From DASRFR01 sp035651455 (lineage in GTDB: Bacteria; Acidobacteriota; Terriglobia; Terriglobales; Acidobacteriaceae): a stretch of 64,000 nucleotides of DNA. Below, in pieces: positions 47,288-56,407 of the stretch. Position 1 is the stretch's first letter. The number at the start of each line of letters is the position of its first letter. The stretch lies in contig DASRFR010000007.1 of the NCBI GenBank assembly GCA_035651455.1, forward strand, positions 1 through 64,000. The letters are read 5' to 3'. The notes beneath the pieces are model-generated. The model was not told the origin of the DNA. It was given only the letters and a program-made list of their open reading frames with translations, and searched no databases. The translations under genes and the position numbers were made by a program.

Positions 47288-49519
47288 ATGAAACTCAAGG
47301 TCTCCTATTCGCTCATAGCAATCGTCGTTTCGACAGTCGTCTTCGCACAAACTTCACCGAGCAGCCCCCCAGGAACTGCTCCTGCCGACCAGGAAGGCAA
47401 ACAACTGGGCAGCTACCAGGTTCAGCAGAGCATAGAGTTTGGCTATCGCTTCGTTGACGTGGCAAGAAGCTCGGAAGTGTATAAAACCTTCATCAACCAG
47501 GATGAAGGCTTTCGCGTGCTCGAGCAGACACTCAACCTGCGCTCGATGGATCACTCCGCCGTCCTCTTCGATCGTCTCAGCGCCAGTTCCTTCGGATGGG
47601 GAGGCGACCCTGAGAATGCGGCCCGTTTGTCGGTCTCGAAGAATGTCTGGTATGACTTCAATTTCTCCTTCCGTCGCGATCACAACTTCTTTGACTACGA
47701 CCTGCTGGGAAACCCGCTCAATCCCGCGTCTTCGACTCCCAGCATTCCGGTGACCTTCTCGCCGCACCAGTTTGCGACTACGCGCCGCATGTACGACGCG
47801 AACCTCACGATCCTGCCGCAATCCCGGTTCAGCGTGCGCCTGGGCTTCTCGCGTAACCGTTCCGAGGGACCTTCTTTCTCCAGCTTCCACGAAGGCACCG
47901 ATCCGCTGTTGTTCCAGAATTGGAATGTCAGCTCCAATGACTACTTCATCGGCTTCGACTTGAGAGTCCTGCCCCAGACCACCATCAGCTACGATCAGGC
48001 AGTCTCGTTCGACAAGAACGACACCAACTACAGCTTGGCTCCTTTCGCGCCCGCGTTCCTGGCCGACGGGACCCCGGTGAGCTTGGGCTTACCCTTCAAC
48101 ACACCCGCCAATCAGCCTTGCAGAACGCCCTTTATCGGCGGGTTCGCCAATCCCAGTTGCAACCTCTACATTCAGTACGTCCGCAACCAGCGGGTTCGCA
48201 CGACCACTCCCACGGAAAGATTAAGCTTGCGCTCCAACTACTTCCGCCGCGTGAGTATCGCCGCGGAAGCTTCGTATAGCTCCGCCAGCCTGGATAGTCC
48301 TTATTTCGAGTCTTTCAATGGATTGGTGACTCGTACTGGAGTACGGCAGTTTACGTTCACCGGGCCGGCCTCGACGCAGCGCGTGGCTTTTAATTCTTAC
48401 GCCGGCGTGACGGTAAGCCTCACCAGGACCCTGAACCTGGTGGACAGCTTCCGTTATGACAATTTCCGCATTCCAGGTCAGTGGTTCTCTACCCAAACCG
48501 ATATAGTCGGAGTTCCGGTCGGAACTCCCCCCGCAGTGAATGTACTGCTCAGCCCCTTGTTGCCCCCGGACGTAACCACCGCCTTAACCATCAACTTCTT
48601 GGGCCAGAAGTCGTTCTTCAACGAGATCGGCCTGGAGTATTCGCCGTCCAAAAGAGTGGGGGTTCGGGTGGGCTACCGTCTTCGTCACCGCCGGGTCTTC
48701 AAATTGGAGCCGGAAATACTCGCCGACCCTGAATCCGGTCTAGGAGAATTTGAGGGCGACACCATCGAGGTCAACGAGCATACGCCGTTCATCGGAGTAT
48801 GGGTGCGGCCAGTGGACTCGCTGCGAATTAATCTTGAGGCAGAGTCGATGGCCGCCGATAATTTCATAACCCGCGTCAGCCCGCGGCAGAGGCAGCGCTA
48901 TCGGGGGCGCGTGAATTACCGCCCCAGGCGTTGGGCCAGCATCGGCGCCAGCACCGATATTACAGAAGGCCGCAATGGCGAAAGCGATACCCAGTTCCAG
49001 CAGCACTACCGCAATGCCGGGTTCCTGGCTTCTCTGTTTCCAAACAATCGGATCGGCCTTGACCTCGCCTATAACTACACCAACTCTCTACAGTCTTCAT
49101 TGATTTGTTTCAATGGGAGTTTCACTCCTCCGGAAACGATTCTGAATGGATGTCCTACTTTTGATTCCAGTCTGAACAACAACCCCAACCAGATCCGGTT
49201 TGAGTACGCGAGCCAGGTCCAGTACGTAAATCTCAACCTCCGTTTTCAGCCCATCAAGCGCGTGACCCTGCTGGCCGGATACGCCTTGACCCACAGCGAC
49301 GGCCACGAAACCGTGCTCAATCCCCTGCAACCTCCGGAACCCCTGTTCTTCGATTTTCACCGGCCGTTGGCGGGCATCGAGATTGGCTTCGCACCCAACT
49401 TAAGCCTGAATGCGCATTGGAATTACGATCAGTATGCGGAGGACTCGGTGACGGGACCGACCGCGCCGCGTAATTTCCACGACAATCGCACCGTGCTGTC
49501 GCTGAGATACGAATTCTGA
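47288..49519 (+). CDS. outer-membrane beta-barrel, MtrB/PioB-like
   Basis: The 743-residue product has a signal peptide (cleavage near VFAQ, residue 21) and a long series of alternating hydrophobic strands separated by polar turns, ending in RTVLSLRYEF with the terminal Phe typical of outer-membrane barrels. It pairs with the decaheme cytochrome gene as in MtrAB/PioAB conduits, where the barrel sheathes the cytochrome. The N-terminal CxxC seen in Shewanella MtrB is absent. Barrel is well supported; the MtrB-like role rests on the neighbourhood. Confidence 0.82.
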   Translation: MKLKVSYSLIAIVVSTVVFAQTSPSSPPGTAPADQEGKQLGSYQVQQSIEFGYRFVDVARSSEVYKTFINQDEGFRVLEQTLNLRSMDHSAVLFDRLSASSFGWGGDPENAARLSVSKNVWYDFNFSFRRDHNFFDYDLLGNPLNPASSTPSIPVTFSPHQFATTRRMYDANLTILPQSRFSVRLGFSRNRSEGPSFSSFHEGTDPLLFQNWNVSSNDYFIGFDLRVLPQTTISYDQAVSFDKNDTNYSLAPFAPAFLADGTPVSLGLPFNTPANQPCRTPFIGGFANPSCNLYIQYVRNQRVRTTTPTERLSLRSNYFRRVSIAAEASYSSASLDSPYFESFNGLVTRTGVRQFTFTGPASTQRVAFNSYAGVTVSLTRTLNLVDSFRYDNFRIPGQWFSTQTDIVGVPVGTPPAVNVLLSPLLPPDVTTALTINFLGQKSFFNEIGLEYSPSKRVGVRVGYRLRHRRVFKLEPEILADPESGLGEFEGDTIEVNEHTPFIGVWVRPVDSLRINLEAESMAADNFITRVSPRQRQRYRGRVNYRPRRWASIGASTDITEGRNGESDTQFQQHYRNAGFLASLFPNNRIGLDLAYNYTNSLQSSLICFNGSFTPPETILNGCPTFDSSLNNNPNQIRFEYASQVQYVNLNLRFQPIKRVTLLAGYALTHSDGHETVLNPLQPPEPLFFDFHRPLAGIEIGFAPNLSLNAHWNYDQYAEDSVTGPTAPRNFHDNRTVLSLRYEF

Positions 49520-49537
49520 GAGCTTGTCGGAAGGGCT

Positions 49538-50008
49538 CTAATCGTTGATGCGCTCGGAGAAGTCAATCTCGTTGCGCAGCGCGCCCGCCGCCATGCGGGT
49601 TTCCAGAAACAGCAAGATGGTCCCCAGGAACAGCATGAGAGCACCCGCCATGGTGATGGTCGAAGCCAGCCAGGGCACTGACTCGTGCAGATAACGATCC
49701 AGGGCGATCGCTAGACTACCTGCCACCAGCAAACCGATGGAGAGGTAGTAAGCCGACAGGGCAAGCTCCGCCAGCCTGGAGCGGCGCCGGTAAAGCACCA
49801 GCAACCCGCGGCAGAAGCGGATTCCCTCCTCCTCGCGCGCCGACCGGAACGACTCCAGCATGGCCATCGTCTTACGGGCGCGGTCGCCAATGCGGGCAAT
49901 CCGGCTCAGCGTGGATCCCACCAGGTTCGCCACCGCAAGAATCAGAAGGGCCGGGGCCACTAACGCGGAAATGACTCCCAATCCGGATAGGGGGTTTTGC
50001 ACTTGCAT
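49538..50008 (-). CDS. DUF2721 family membrane protein
   Basis: The 156-residue product has three hydrophobic segments (about 10-32, 84-102 and 114-135) and a conserved-looking basic loop RIARIGDRARK near residue 37 plus LLVLYRRRSRL. The pattern matches DUF2721 inner-membrane proteins of unknown function. It converges on the barrel gene with an 18-base gap. Confidence 0.8.
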   Translation of the reverse strand: MQVQNPLSGLGVISALVAPALLILAVANLVGSTLSRIARIGDRARKTMAMLESFRSAREEEGIRFCRGLLVLYRRRSRLAELALSAYYLSIGLLVAGSLAIALDRYLHESVPWLASTITMAGALMLFLGTILLFLETRMAAGALRNEIDFSERIND

Positions 50009-50154
50009 GATGCAAGCCTAAATCCATCCGCATGGTGGTGCTGTGACGCTCAGCACAGACGTTGCCCCACAACAATTCGCCCAATCCGACCACCAGCTTT
50101 TTCATCTATAAAGAAACGGAGTCATTCCGGGCACCGCCGCCGTATCAGCCCGGC

Positions 50155-50511
50155 TCATTTTTTCAGTTCGACCAGGATGACTTCCATATCGTCGAGCGCT
50201 TCGTCCGAATGGGTGACCGGCCCGCGAATCTGGGTCTCGCCCGATTTCAGTTCCACGATGTTCGATTTCCCATCGGGCTCGCTTAAACGGATCTTGCCCC
50301 CCTTGACTACGTAAACCACCGTCTGTGGGTGCGAATGCATCGGCGTCGTGTCGCCCTTCATTGGCGCAAAGCGCAATACCCTCACCTTGTCATTTTCGGC
50401 CAGGACTTTCAGTTGCCTGGGGTGGAACTGCATCACATCTTGCGCGGCTAAGGCAGGCAGCACAAGGACAGCCAAGGCTGTCATGATTAACGTTTTGGTT
50501 TGCATATTCAC
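50155..50511 (-). CDS. secreted cupin-domain protein
   Basis: The 118-residue product has a signal peptide (about 1-23) and a single cupin barrel: VRVLRFAPMKGDTTPMHSHPQTVVYVVKGGKIRL with the metal-binding H-x-H, and a second motif ending ETQIRGPVTHSDEALDD. Cupins bind metal and small ligands; no enzyme activity can be assigned. It stands alone. Confidence 0.85.
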   Translation of the reverse strand: MNMQTKTLIMTALAVLVLPALAAQDVMQFHPRQLKVLAENDKVRVLRFAPMKGDTTPMHSHPQTVVYVVKGGKIRLSEPDGKSNIVELKSGETQIRGPVTHSDEALDDMEVILVELKK

Positions 50512-50951
50512 TCCGGCGGGGATTATATGCTTGCCGACTTGGCGGATCCTTCGGTCCGGATCGAAGTGTCAGGGTTAAGACAACTCCGCTTCCGTCCACC
50601 CTCTTTATTTATGATGGTCGTATTCCGAAGCCATCGGTTTGGGCCGACGCCCGCCTGGACTCCCTGCACTGGAAATTTCCGGCCCTTACGGCTAATCCCG
50701 CCACTGGTGCGGCTTTGCCCCACCGGGATAGAAAAACGTTAGGAGACTTCCGGCTCTTGCATTCCTTCTCCCCTGCCCTGAAAATATCCCGACGTACTCG
50801 GATTCGCTTCGTAGACCAGCATCTTAAATAGATCTTGGAGTCCTTCCCCTCTTAGACAACGAATACTTCCAACACAATAGCTTCACGCGGGTTCACGACC
50901 CGTAGGCAAGGCGCCGTCGTCAAAAATTTACCAGGGTGGGTTTGAAGACCT
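50512..50951. other. gene-free stretch before the FG-GAP gene
   Basis: This 440-base leader holds several GC-rich inverted repeats around 50690-50735 (e.g. CCGC-CACTGGTG-GCGG-like pairing and ATCCCG/CGGGAT). I could not match it to a known riboswitch. It may be a long untranslated leader. Confidence 0.4.
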
Positions 50952-53777
50952 ATGTCGTTGAAACGCGCATCCTTCATCGTTGGAGTTTATCTACTCGCGG
51001 GAACCCTCGGGGCGTGGTCGGGAACGTTTCTGCAGGCGCCCACCTTTCCTTGCGGCACCGCCGAGGGCCCGGAGTCGGTGGTTGGCGTCGACCTCAATAA
51101 CGACGGCAAAATGGACCTGGTCGTCACCAATACACGCCACAACATCCCTGACACCGTAGAAGTTCTCATGGGAAATGGCGATGGAACCTTCCAGGCTCCG
51201 GTGGACTACCAAACCTCCACCACTCCCGAAGGAGTGGCGGTAAAGGACGTGAATAACGACGGAAAGCTGGACCTTGTCACCGCCAATACGAATGGCAACA
51301 ACGTCAGTGTTCTGCTCGGGAATGGCGATGGTACCTTCCAGCCGCGGATGGACTTCAACGCCGGCATCGGCCCGGTAGGAGTCGCGATTGACGATTTTAA
51401 TGGCGACGGCAAAATGGATCTTGCCACTGCCAACCGCGACGGCAGCACCATGAGCGTCCTCCTCGGCAACGGCGACGGCACCTTTCAACTGCACAAAGAC
51501 ACCGTGACTCTGATCGCGCCGGCTTTCGTCGCGACCGGCGACTTCAACGGCGATTCCAAACGGGATATTGCCCTCGCCTCCGGCGAGACCTCCAGCTTCG
51601 TCACAATTTTCCTCGGCAATGGCGATGGCACCTTCACGCAGAAGGGATCTTTCGCCATCGGTGGCGGCCCCAAGGGTGTAGGTGTTGTGGATTTCAACCA
51701 GGACAATATCCAGGATCTAGCGATCGCCGCCAATGGCAGTAACACGGTCACAGTTCTCATCGGTAATGGCGATGGAACTTTCAAGCCGCGGGTTGACTAC
51801 AAAATCGGCAACCACCCCAAGGGCTTAGCTATTGCCGACTTCAATCACGACGGATTCTGGGACATTGCAGCCACCAATGACGGCGCCAATAGCGTTTCTG
51901 TCCTGCTCGGCAAGGGCGATGGGACGTTCCAGAACAAGATCATCAACTACGGCACCGACTCCCTGCCTGCCGGCGACACCGTCGGCGACTTCGATGGCGA
52001 CGGCAACATGGACATCATCGCCGCCAATAACGGCAGCAACTCGGTCACGTTCTTGAAGGGCATCGGAGACGGCACATTCATCGGACGGATCGACTACTTC
52101 ACTGGTTCGCTGCCCAAGTCGGTCGCGATCGGAGATCTCAACAACGATGGGTTCAAAGACATCGTCACGGCCGATAGCGGCGCCAATACCGTCGGCGTCC
52201 TGCTGGGCGGCCCGAATGCCAGTTTCAACTCGCACCAGGAACGCAATACCGGCTCGGTTCCCACCGGTGTAGCTCTCGCGGATTTCAACAAAGACGGTAA
52301 GCTGGACGCGGTCACGGCCGACAACGGCTCTAACAAAGTCAGCGTCTTGCTGGGCAAGGGCGACGGCACTTTCCAGCCCAAGACCGATTACTCCACCGCT
52401 GCCGGACCGGTCTTCGTGGCGGTCGGGGACCTCAATAACGACAGCACGATGGACCTTGTCGTCGCGGACAGTTCCGCCAGCAAGGTCAGCGTCATGATCG
52501 GCGCCGCCAGCGGCACCTTCCAGGCCCACGTGGATTACGCCACCGGGTCCGCTCCGAACTCTGTTGCTATAGCCGACCTCAATGGCGATGGCAAGATGGA
52601 CCTCGCGGTCACAAACCTCTCCGGCTCCACGGTCAGCATTCTTCTCGGCAACGGCGACGGTACGTTCCAGAACCATGTGGACTATCCCGTAGGGACCAAC
52701 CCGGTCTCGGTTGCGGTGGGGGACTTGAACGGGGACGGCAAACTGGACCTCGCCGTCGCCAATAACTCCGCCAACACGCTGAGCGTTCTGCTGGGCAACG
52801 GCGATGGCACCTTCCAGGGCAAGATGGACAGTCCGACCCTGTCTTTTCCAGTAGGAGTTACGATCGCCGATTACGACTTTGATGGCAAACTCGACGTAGT
52901 GATTGCGAACACCGGGCTTACGGTCCAGGAATACCAGGCGGAAACCGGTTCCATCAGCTTCTTCAAGGGAAATGGCGACGGCACCCTGCAGCCTCACGTT
53001 GACTTTGTAACCGGACCCAGTCCGTCGTCATTGGCCATGGCCGACCTCAACAACGATGGCAAACTCGACGTGGTTACCGCGAACCCCGGCATGGGCCCGT
53101 ACTCGGTGAGTGTTTTGTTGAACAATACTCCCACCGGCATTGCCACGGCGACTTTGTCCCCGTCATCGCTCACCTTCCCCATTCGCGATGTGGGCAGTGT
53201 CAGCCCCAGTCTCCCCGTCACCCTGACCAACACCGGCACCGCGCCACTGCAATCCATCGCGGGATCGATTACCGGTATCAACCCCACCGACTTCGTGATT
53301 CAGAGCACAACCTGTGGCAGCACCTTGGCTGTGGGTTCAAGTTGCGTATTTAATGTTTCCTTTGCGCCCATCGGCATCAACACCCGCTCCGCTACCCTGA
53401 GCGTGAGCGACAATGCCTCCAATAGTCCGCAAACCTCGTCGCTTAGCGGCATTGGGACCATCGTGCTGGTGACGCCGGTGAACCTCAATTTCTCCAACCA
53501 AAAGGTGGGCACGACTAGTAATCCCAGAACCATTACGGTCAAGAATGTCGGAACCGTCACTCTCAACATCAGCAGTATTACGATCCTGGGAGGCAATGCC
53601 GGCGACTTCGCGCGAAGCGGCGGGACCTGCGGCGCAACCCTCGCCGGCGGCAGTACGTGCACGGTACTCGTTACCTTCTCCCCCACCGCTACCGGGGCCC
53701 GCACCTCGACACTTCGCGTGAACGACGATGGCGGCGCCAGCCCGCAAAAAGTAACTTTAAGCGGCACCGGAATCTAG
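50952..53777 (+). CDS. secreted FG-GAP/VCBS-repeat protein with choice-of-anchor domains
   Basis: The 941-residue product has a signal-peptide-like start and about twelve to fourteen repeats of the FG-GAP type, each with an aspartate-rich calcium loop (DLNNDGKMDLVV, DFNGDGKMDLA, DLNGDGKLDLAVAN) and an LLGNGDGTFQ segment. These fold as beta-propellers like integrin heads. From about residue 730 two choice-of-anchor/ASPM-SPD2-like beta-sandwich domains follow (LTFPIRDVGSVS, NLNFSNQKVGTTSNPRTITVKN). It is probably a surface or secreted adhesion-type protein. The DNA repeats are regular, so recombination between units is likely. A terminator follows. Confidence 0.88.
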   Translation: MSLKRASFIVGVYLLAGTLGAWSGTFLQAPTFPCGTAEGPESVVGVDLNNDGKMDLVVTNTRHNIPDTVEVLMGNGDGTFQAPVDYQTSTTPEGVAVKDVNNDGKLDLVTANTNGNNVSVLLGNGDGTFQPRMDFNAGIGPVGVAIDDFNGDGKMDLATANRDGSTMSVLLGNGDGTFQLHKDTVTLIAPAFVATGDFNGDSKRDIALASGETSSFVTIFLGNGDGTFTQKGSFAIGGGPKGVGVVDFNQDNIQDLAIAANGSNTVTVLIGNGDGTFKPRVDYKIGNHPKGLAIADFNHDGFWDIAATNDGANSVSVLLGKGDGTFQNKIINYGTDSLPAGDTVGDFDGDGNMDIIAANNGSNSVTFLKGIGDGTFIGRIDYFTGSLPKSVAIGDLNNDGFKDIVTADSGANTVGVLLGGPNASFNSHQERNTGSVPTGVALADFNKDGKLDAVTADNGSNKVSVLLGKGDGTFQPKTDYSTAAGPVFVAVGDLNNDSTMDLVVADSSASKVSVMIGAASGTFQAHVDYATGSAPNSVAIADLNGDGKMDLAVTNLSGSTVSILLGNGDGTFQNHVDYPVGTNPVSVAVGDLNGDGKLDLAVANNSANTLSVLLGNGDGTFQGKMDSPTLSFPVGVTIADYDFDGKLDVVIANTGLTVQEYQAETGSISFFKGNGDGTLQPHVDFVTGPSPSSLAMADLNNDGKLDVVTANPGMGPYSVSVLLNNTPTGIATATLSPSSLTFPIRDVGSVSPSLPVTLTNTGTAPLQSIAGSITGINPTDFVIQSTTCGSTLAVGSSCVFNVSFAPIGINTRSATLSVSDNASNSPQTSSLSGIGTIVLVTPVNLNFSNQKVGTTSNPRTITVKNVGTVTLNISSITILGGNAGDFARSGGTCGATLAGGSTCTVLVTFSPTATGARTSTLRVNDDGGASPQKVTLSGTGI

Positions 53778-53793
53778 CTCTTCCACTCTTCGC

Positions 53794-53822
53794 AAAAGGC
53801 GCGACCCATGGTCGCGCCTTTC
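53794..53822 (+). terminator. rho-independent terminator
   Basis: Perfect 11-bp stem AAAGGCGCGAC/GTCGCGCCTTT with a 5-nt loop, 17 bases after the FG-GAP gene stop. Confidence 0.8.
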
Positions 53823-53928
53823 ATTCAGCTACAAACGTTACAGAGTTCAGGGTATTGCCTGGCTTTGTCACATGGAGTACATTAACGCGTTCTAAAAAGC
53901 TAGATCCACTCGGAGGATACGAGTTGCC

Positions 53929-54486
53929 ATGGGTGACATTCCGTCCGCACCTGTGCCAGGCCGATTCGCGGAAAGACCTGTTCTGAATTCCTGGAAAGAA
54001 ATTGCCCAGTATTTCGATCGCGGTGTTCGTACAGTGCAACGCTGGGAAACAGATTTGAGTCTGCCTGTTCATCGCATCGGCAAGAATAACCGCGGGCCGG
54101 TCTTCGCATTTCGTGCTGAGTTAGACCGCTGGCTCCAGGCTTGCGGCACCGCTCTCAACAGGGCTGGCGGCTTCCCGCCCGACTCCGCTACGACGAATTC
54201 CCCCAAGCACCCCCTGGAGATCTGGAAGCAGATCAGGGTTTCGACGGAATCCATCAGGGATCGAGCCGAAGAACTTCAAAAACTGGTTGAGAAGTTAAGG
54301 ACGCTGATGAACTACGCCCCAGCGACACAGTTGCCGCCAACGCCGGAGTCGGTTCAGGCCCACCAGGACTGGCAGAAGCTGGTCATCAGTCCGCACAACT
54401 CTCAGCCATCGTTCCCGGTGCAGCTCTCTTTTCCGCCCGGGCGTACAGCCGAAGATAGATCATATAACCGACCACAATCAGATTGA
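53929..54486 (+). CDS. small helix-turn-helix regulator (SWKEIA family)
   Basis: The 185-residue product carries VLNSWKEIAQYFDRGVRTVQRWETDLSLPVHRI near residues 16-48, then FAFRAELDRWLQAC and a helical, probably coiled C-terminal part. It is the third copy of this domain in the window. GGAGG lies ten bases before ATG 53929. Its last 101 bases overlap the 3' end of the convergent DUF2127 gene on the other strand, which is unusual. Confidence 0.75.
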   Translation: MGDIPSAPVPGRFAERPVLNSWKEIAQYFDRGVRTVQRWETDLSLPVHRIGKNNRGPVFAFRAELDRWLQACGTALNRAGGFPPDSATTNSPKHPLEIWKQIRVSTESIRDRAEELQKLVEKLRTLMNYAPATQLPPTPESVQAHQDWQKLVISPHNSQPSFPVQLSFPPGRTAEDRSYNRPQSD

Positions 54487-54910
54487 CGAGAAGAATTCCG
54501 GCGTGAATCAGGGTCGGCTTGTGCATCAGATCGAATACTTCAAACGGTACGTAAATCGCTCCTGAAACCATCGCCAGCCATTCCGCCCAGGCCCGCGCTC
54601 TCCATAGTCCATAGGCCTCGACAAAGCGCAGCACGGAATACAGGAACGCGATCCCTGCGATCACCATCAACTTGCTGTCGGTAACCTCGTCGGCCCAGTT
54701 CAAAAACATTCGCGCGTAACGATGATCGGGGCTGAGGTGCAGCCAGCCGAGCAGGCTGTCGGCCACGCCCCAAACGTCACGGTGGACCAGCGAGAGCAAC
54801 CCGCAGCCCGCCAGCAGAACTGCGAGTCCCTTGATGAACTCGAGCGACGCCACCGCCCTCAGGGCCTTCAATTGCCGTTCGTGCTGGTGTTGGTGAACGT
54901 CGTCCGCCAT
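54386..54910 (-). CDS. DUF2127 family membrane protein
   Basis: The 174-residue product has four hydrophobic helices and the family pattern KALRAVASLEFIKGLAVLLAG near the start and FVEAYGLWRARAWAEWLA near residue 97. DUF2127 proteins are inner-membrane proteins of unknown role. Its ATG is one base past the stop of the FetB-like gene, so it is the last gene of that operon. It overlaps the convergent regulator gene by 101 bases. Confidence 0.82.
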   Translation of the reverse strand: MADDVHQHQHERQLKALRAVASLEFIKGLAVLLAGCGLLSLVHRDVWGVADSLLGWLHLSPDHRYARMFLNWADEVTDSKLMVIAGIAFLYSVLRFVEAYGLWRARAWAEWLAMVSGAIYVPFEVFDLMHKPTLIHAGILLVNLIVVGYMIYLRLYARAEKRAAPGTMAESCAD

Positions 54911-54911
54911 A

Positions 54912-55700
54912 TTATTTTCCGGGCTGAAGCAGAAGTTGGTCCGCGGCAGTAAAGATGTGCGCCGGCATCATGAACGTGCTGGCCAACGAGGTCAGTCCCG
55001 ACGCCGCGAAGATCATCGCCAGTACCACAAACTGGTAGATTGCTGCATACACGGGCCGTGCCCCTGAAAGCAGCATTCCTGCCATCAAGCCCGGGATCCA
55101 CACGATGCCGAGCGAGCGCAGCGAGTCAATGGCTGGAATCAGACTGGCTTCAAACGAAGCTTGCACGTATGGCGCGACGCTGGTCTTGGCCTCCGCACCC
55201 AGAGCCAGCGCAGTCTCGATCTCGCCTACGTGCGCCACCACATCCGCCCGGAACCGGTTGAGCGCGAGCCCATTGGTATTCATCGAATTCGCAATCAGCA
55301 TGCTTCCGACCGGGACCAGCGCGGTGATGCTGGTGTCAATTACGCCCAGCCACGTCATGAGCGCGATCACCGATCCCGCGCCCATCGCGATGGACCAAGC
55401 CGACACCCGGAACGCCCCCGGAATATGCTTGGCGCGGCGCGCCGAGGTCGCTCCCGCCGCAAGGGTCATCACCACCAGCAAGAAAACGCTGGTCCAGCGC
55501 GGACCGCGTAGCAACAGATGCAGCACCGATCCTACGGCAATGATCTGTACCAGCCCGCGAGCCATGGCCACCAGCGACTCGCGTTCCAGGTGAATCGCCC
55601 GGCGCCGCGCCAGCAGGACCACGACCAACGCGGCCAGCGCCGCGGCCGCCGATTGCGCCAGCCCCAGTTGCAATTGATCATGGAAGATCCGGTTAAGCAT
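54912..55700 (-). CDS. fetB: FetB-like ABC permease (UPF0014)
   Basis: The 262-residue product has about seven membrane helices and matches the UPF0014/FetB permease: GLVQIIAVGSVLHLLL, GATSARRAKHI, VGSMLIANSMNTNGLALNRF near residue 130, and IPGLMAGMLLSGARPVYAAIYQ. FetAB in Escherichia coli exports iron and eases oxidative stress. Its ATG 55700 overlaps the stop of the fetA-like gene by 8 bases. The role in iron export is by homology. Confidence 0.88.
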   Translation of the reverse strand: MLNRIFHDQLQLGLAQSAAAALAALVVVLLARRRAIHLERESLVAMARGLVQIIAVGSVLHLLLRGPRWTSVFLLVVMTLAAGATSARRAKHIPGAFRVSAWSIAMGAGSVIALMTWLGVIDTSITALVPVGSMLIANSMNTNGLALNRFRADVVAHVGEIETALALGAEAKTSVAPYVQASFEASLIPAIDSLRSLGIVWIPGLMAGMLLSGARPVYAAIYQFVVLAMIFAASGLTSLASTFMMPAHIFTAADQLLLQPGK

Positions 55701-56406
55701 GCAACACCTCGCTCGCATCTCCTTGCCGCACAATCCGCCCGGCTTCCATCAGCAATGCACGCCTCGCCAGCCGCAATGCCTGCGCCCGATCGTGGGTTAC
55801 CAGCACGCAAGTGAGAGAATGCGCGCGCACGATCTCCCCGATCAGGCTCTCAATCCCTGCTTTGGATGCTTCGTCGAGAGCAGAGGTCGGCTCATCCAGC
55901 AGCAGCACTGACGGAGAGTTGGCCAAGGTGCGTGCGAAGGAAACCCGTTGAGCCTCGCCGCCGGATAAGTTGGCTACGTTACGAGACGCGTAGCCCTCCA
56001 GCCCCACCCGCGCCAGCAACGACTCCACCTCTAAAGCTGTGAGGGTTTGTCCCCGCTGCCGAGGGCCGAATTGCAGATTGCTTTCCACCGTTTCGGGAAA
56101 GAGATAGGGGCGCTGCATCACCATGCCCAGCTTGCGGCGAAGCTCCCGTGGCGCGATCTGCCGGTAGTCCTGGTTTTCGAGGTAAACCGTGCCGCTGCTC
56201 GGCTCATCCAGCCGATTCAGCAGCCGCAGTAGCGAACTCTTGCCGGCCCCGCTCGGTCCGACCAGCGCGAGGATCTCTCCCGTTTGAACGGTAAAGCTGG
56301 CATGGTCCACCAGAATTTTGCCGTTGACGGTGCGCGTCAGGTCCTCGGCCCGCAACACGGGCCTGTGAGAACCCTCAGCATCGTCCAAGTGAGACAAGGC
56401 AGGCAT
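55693..56406 (-). CDS. fetA: FetA-like ABC transporter ATPase
   Basis: The 237-residue product is an ABC ATPase: Walker A GPSGAGKSS, signature LSGGEAQRVSFART, Walker B VLLLDEPTSALDE and the H-loop VTHDR. It pairs with the UPF0014 permease through an 8-base overlap, which identifies it as FetA-type rather than a phosphate importer. The start ATG 56406 is one base past the stop of the DHH phosphoesterase gene (TGA-A-ATG), so those genes are probably one operon. Confidence 0.88.
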   Translation of the reverse strand: MPALSHLDDAEGSHRPVLRAEDLTRTVNGKILVDHASFTVQTGEILALVGPSGAGKSSLLRLLNRLDEPSSGTVYLENQDYRQIAPRELRRKLGMVMQRPYLFPETVESNLQFGPRQRGQTLTALEVESLLARVGLEGYASRNVANLSGGEAQRVSFARTLANSPSVLLLDEPTSALDEASKAGIESLIGEIVRAHSLTCVLVTHDRAQALRLARRALLMEAGRIVRQGDASEVLHA

Positions 56407-56407
56407 T

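Noticed and set aside
50512..50951. Cyclic-di-GMP or other riboswitch in the FG-GAP leader
   Set aside because: The inverted repeats do not match the GEMM core or another consensus I can recall.
50952..53777. CRISPR-like periodic repeats
   Set aside because: The periodicity is in-frame protein repeats of the FG-GAP type, not short identical direct repeats with spacers. No CRISPR array was seen in the window.
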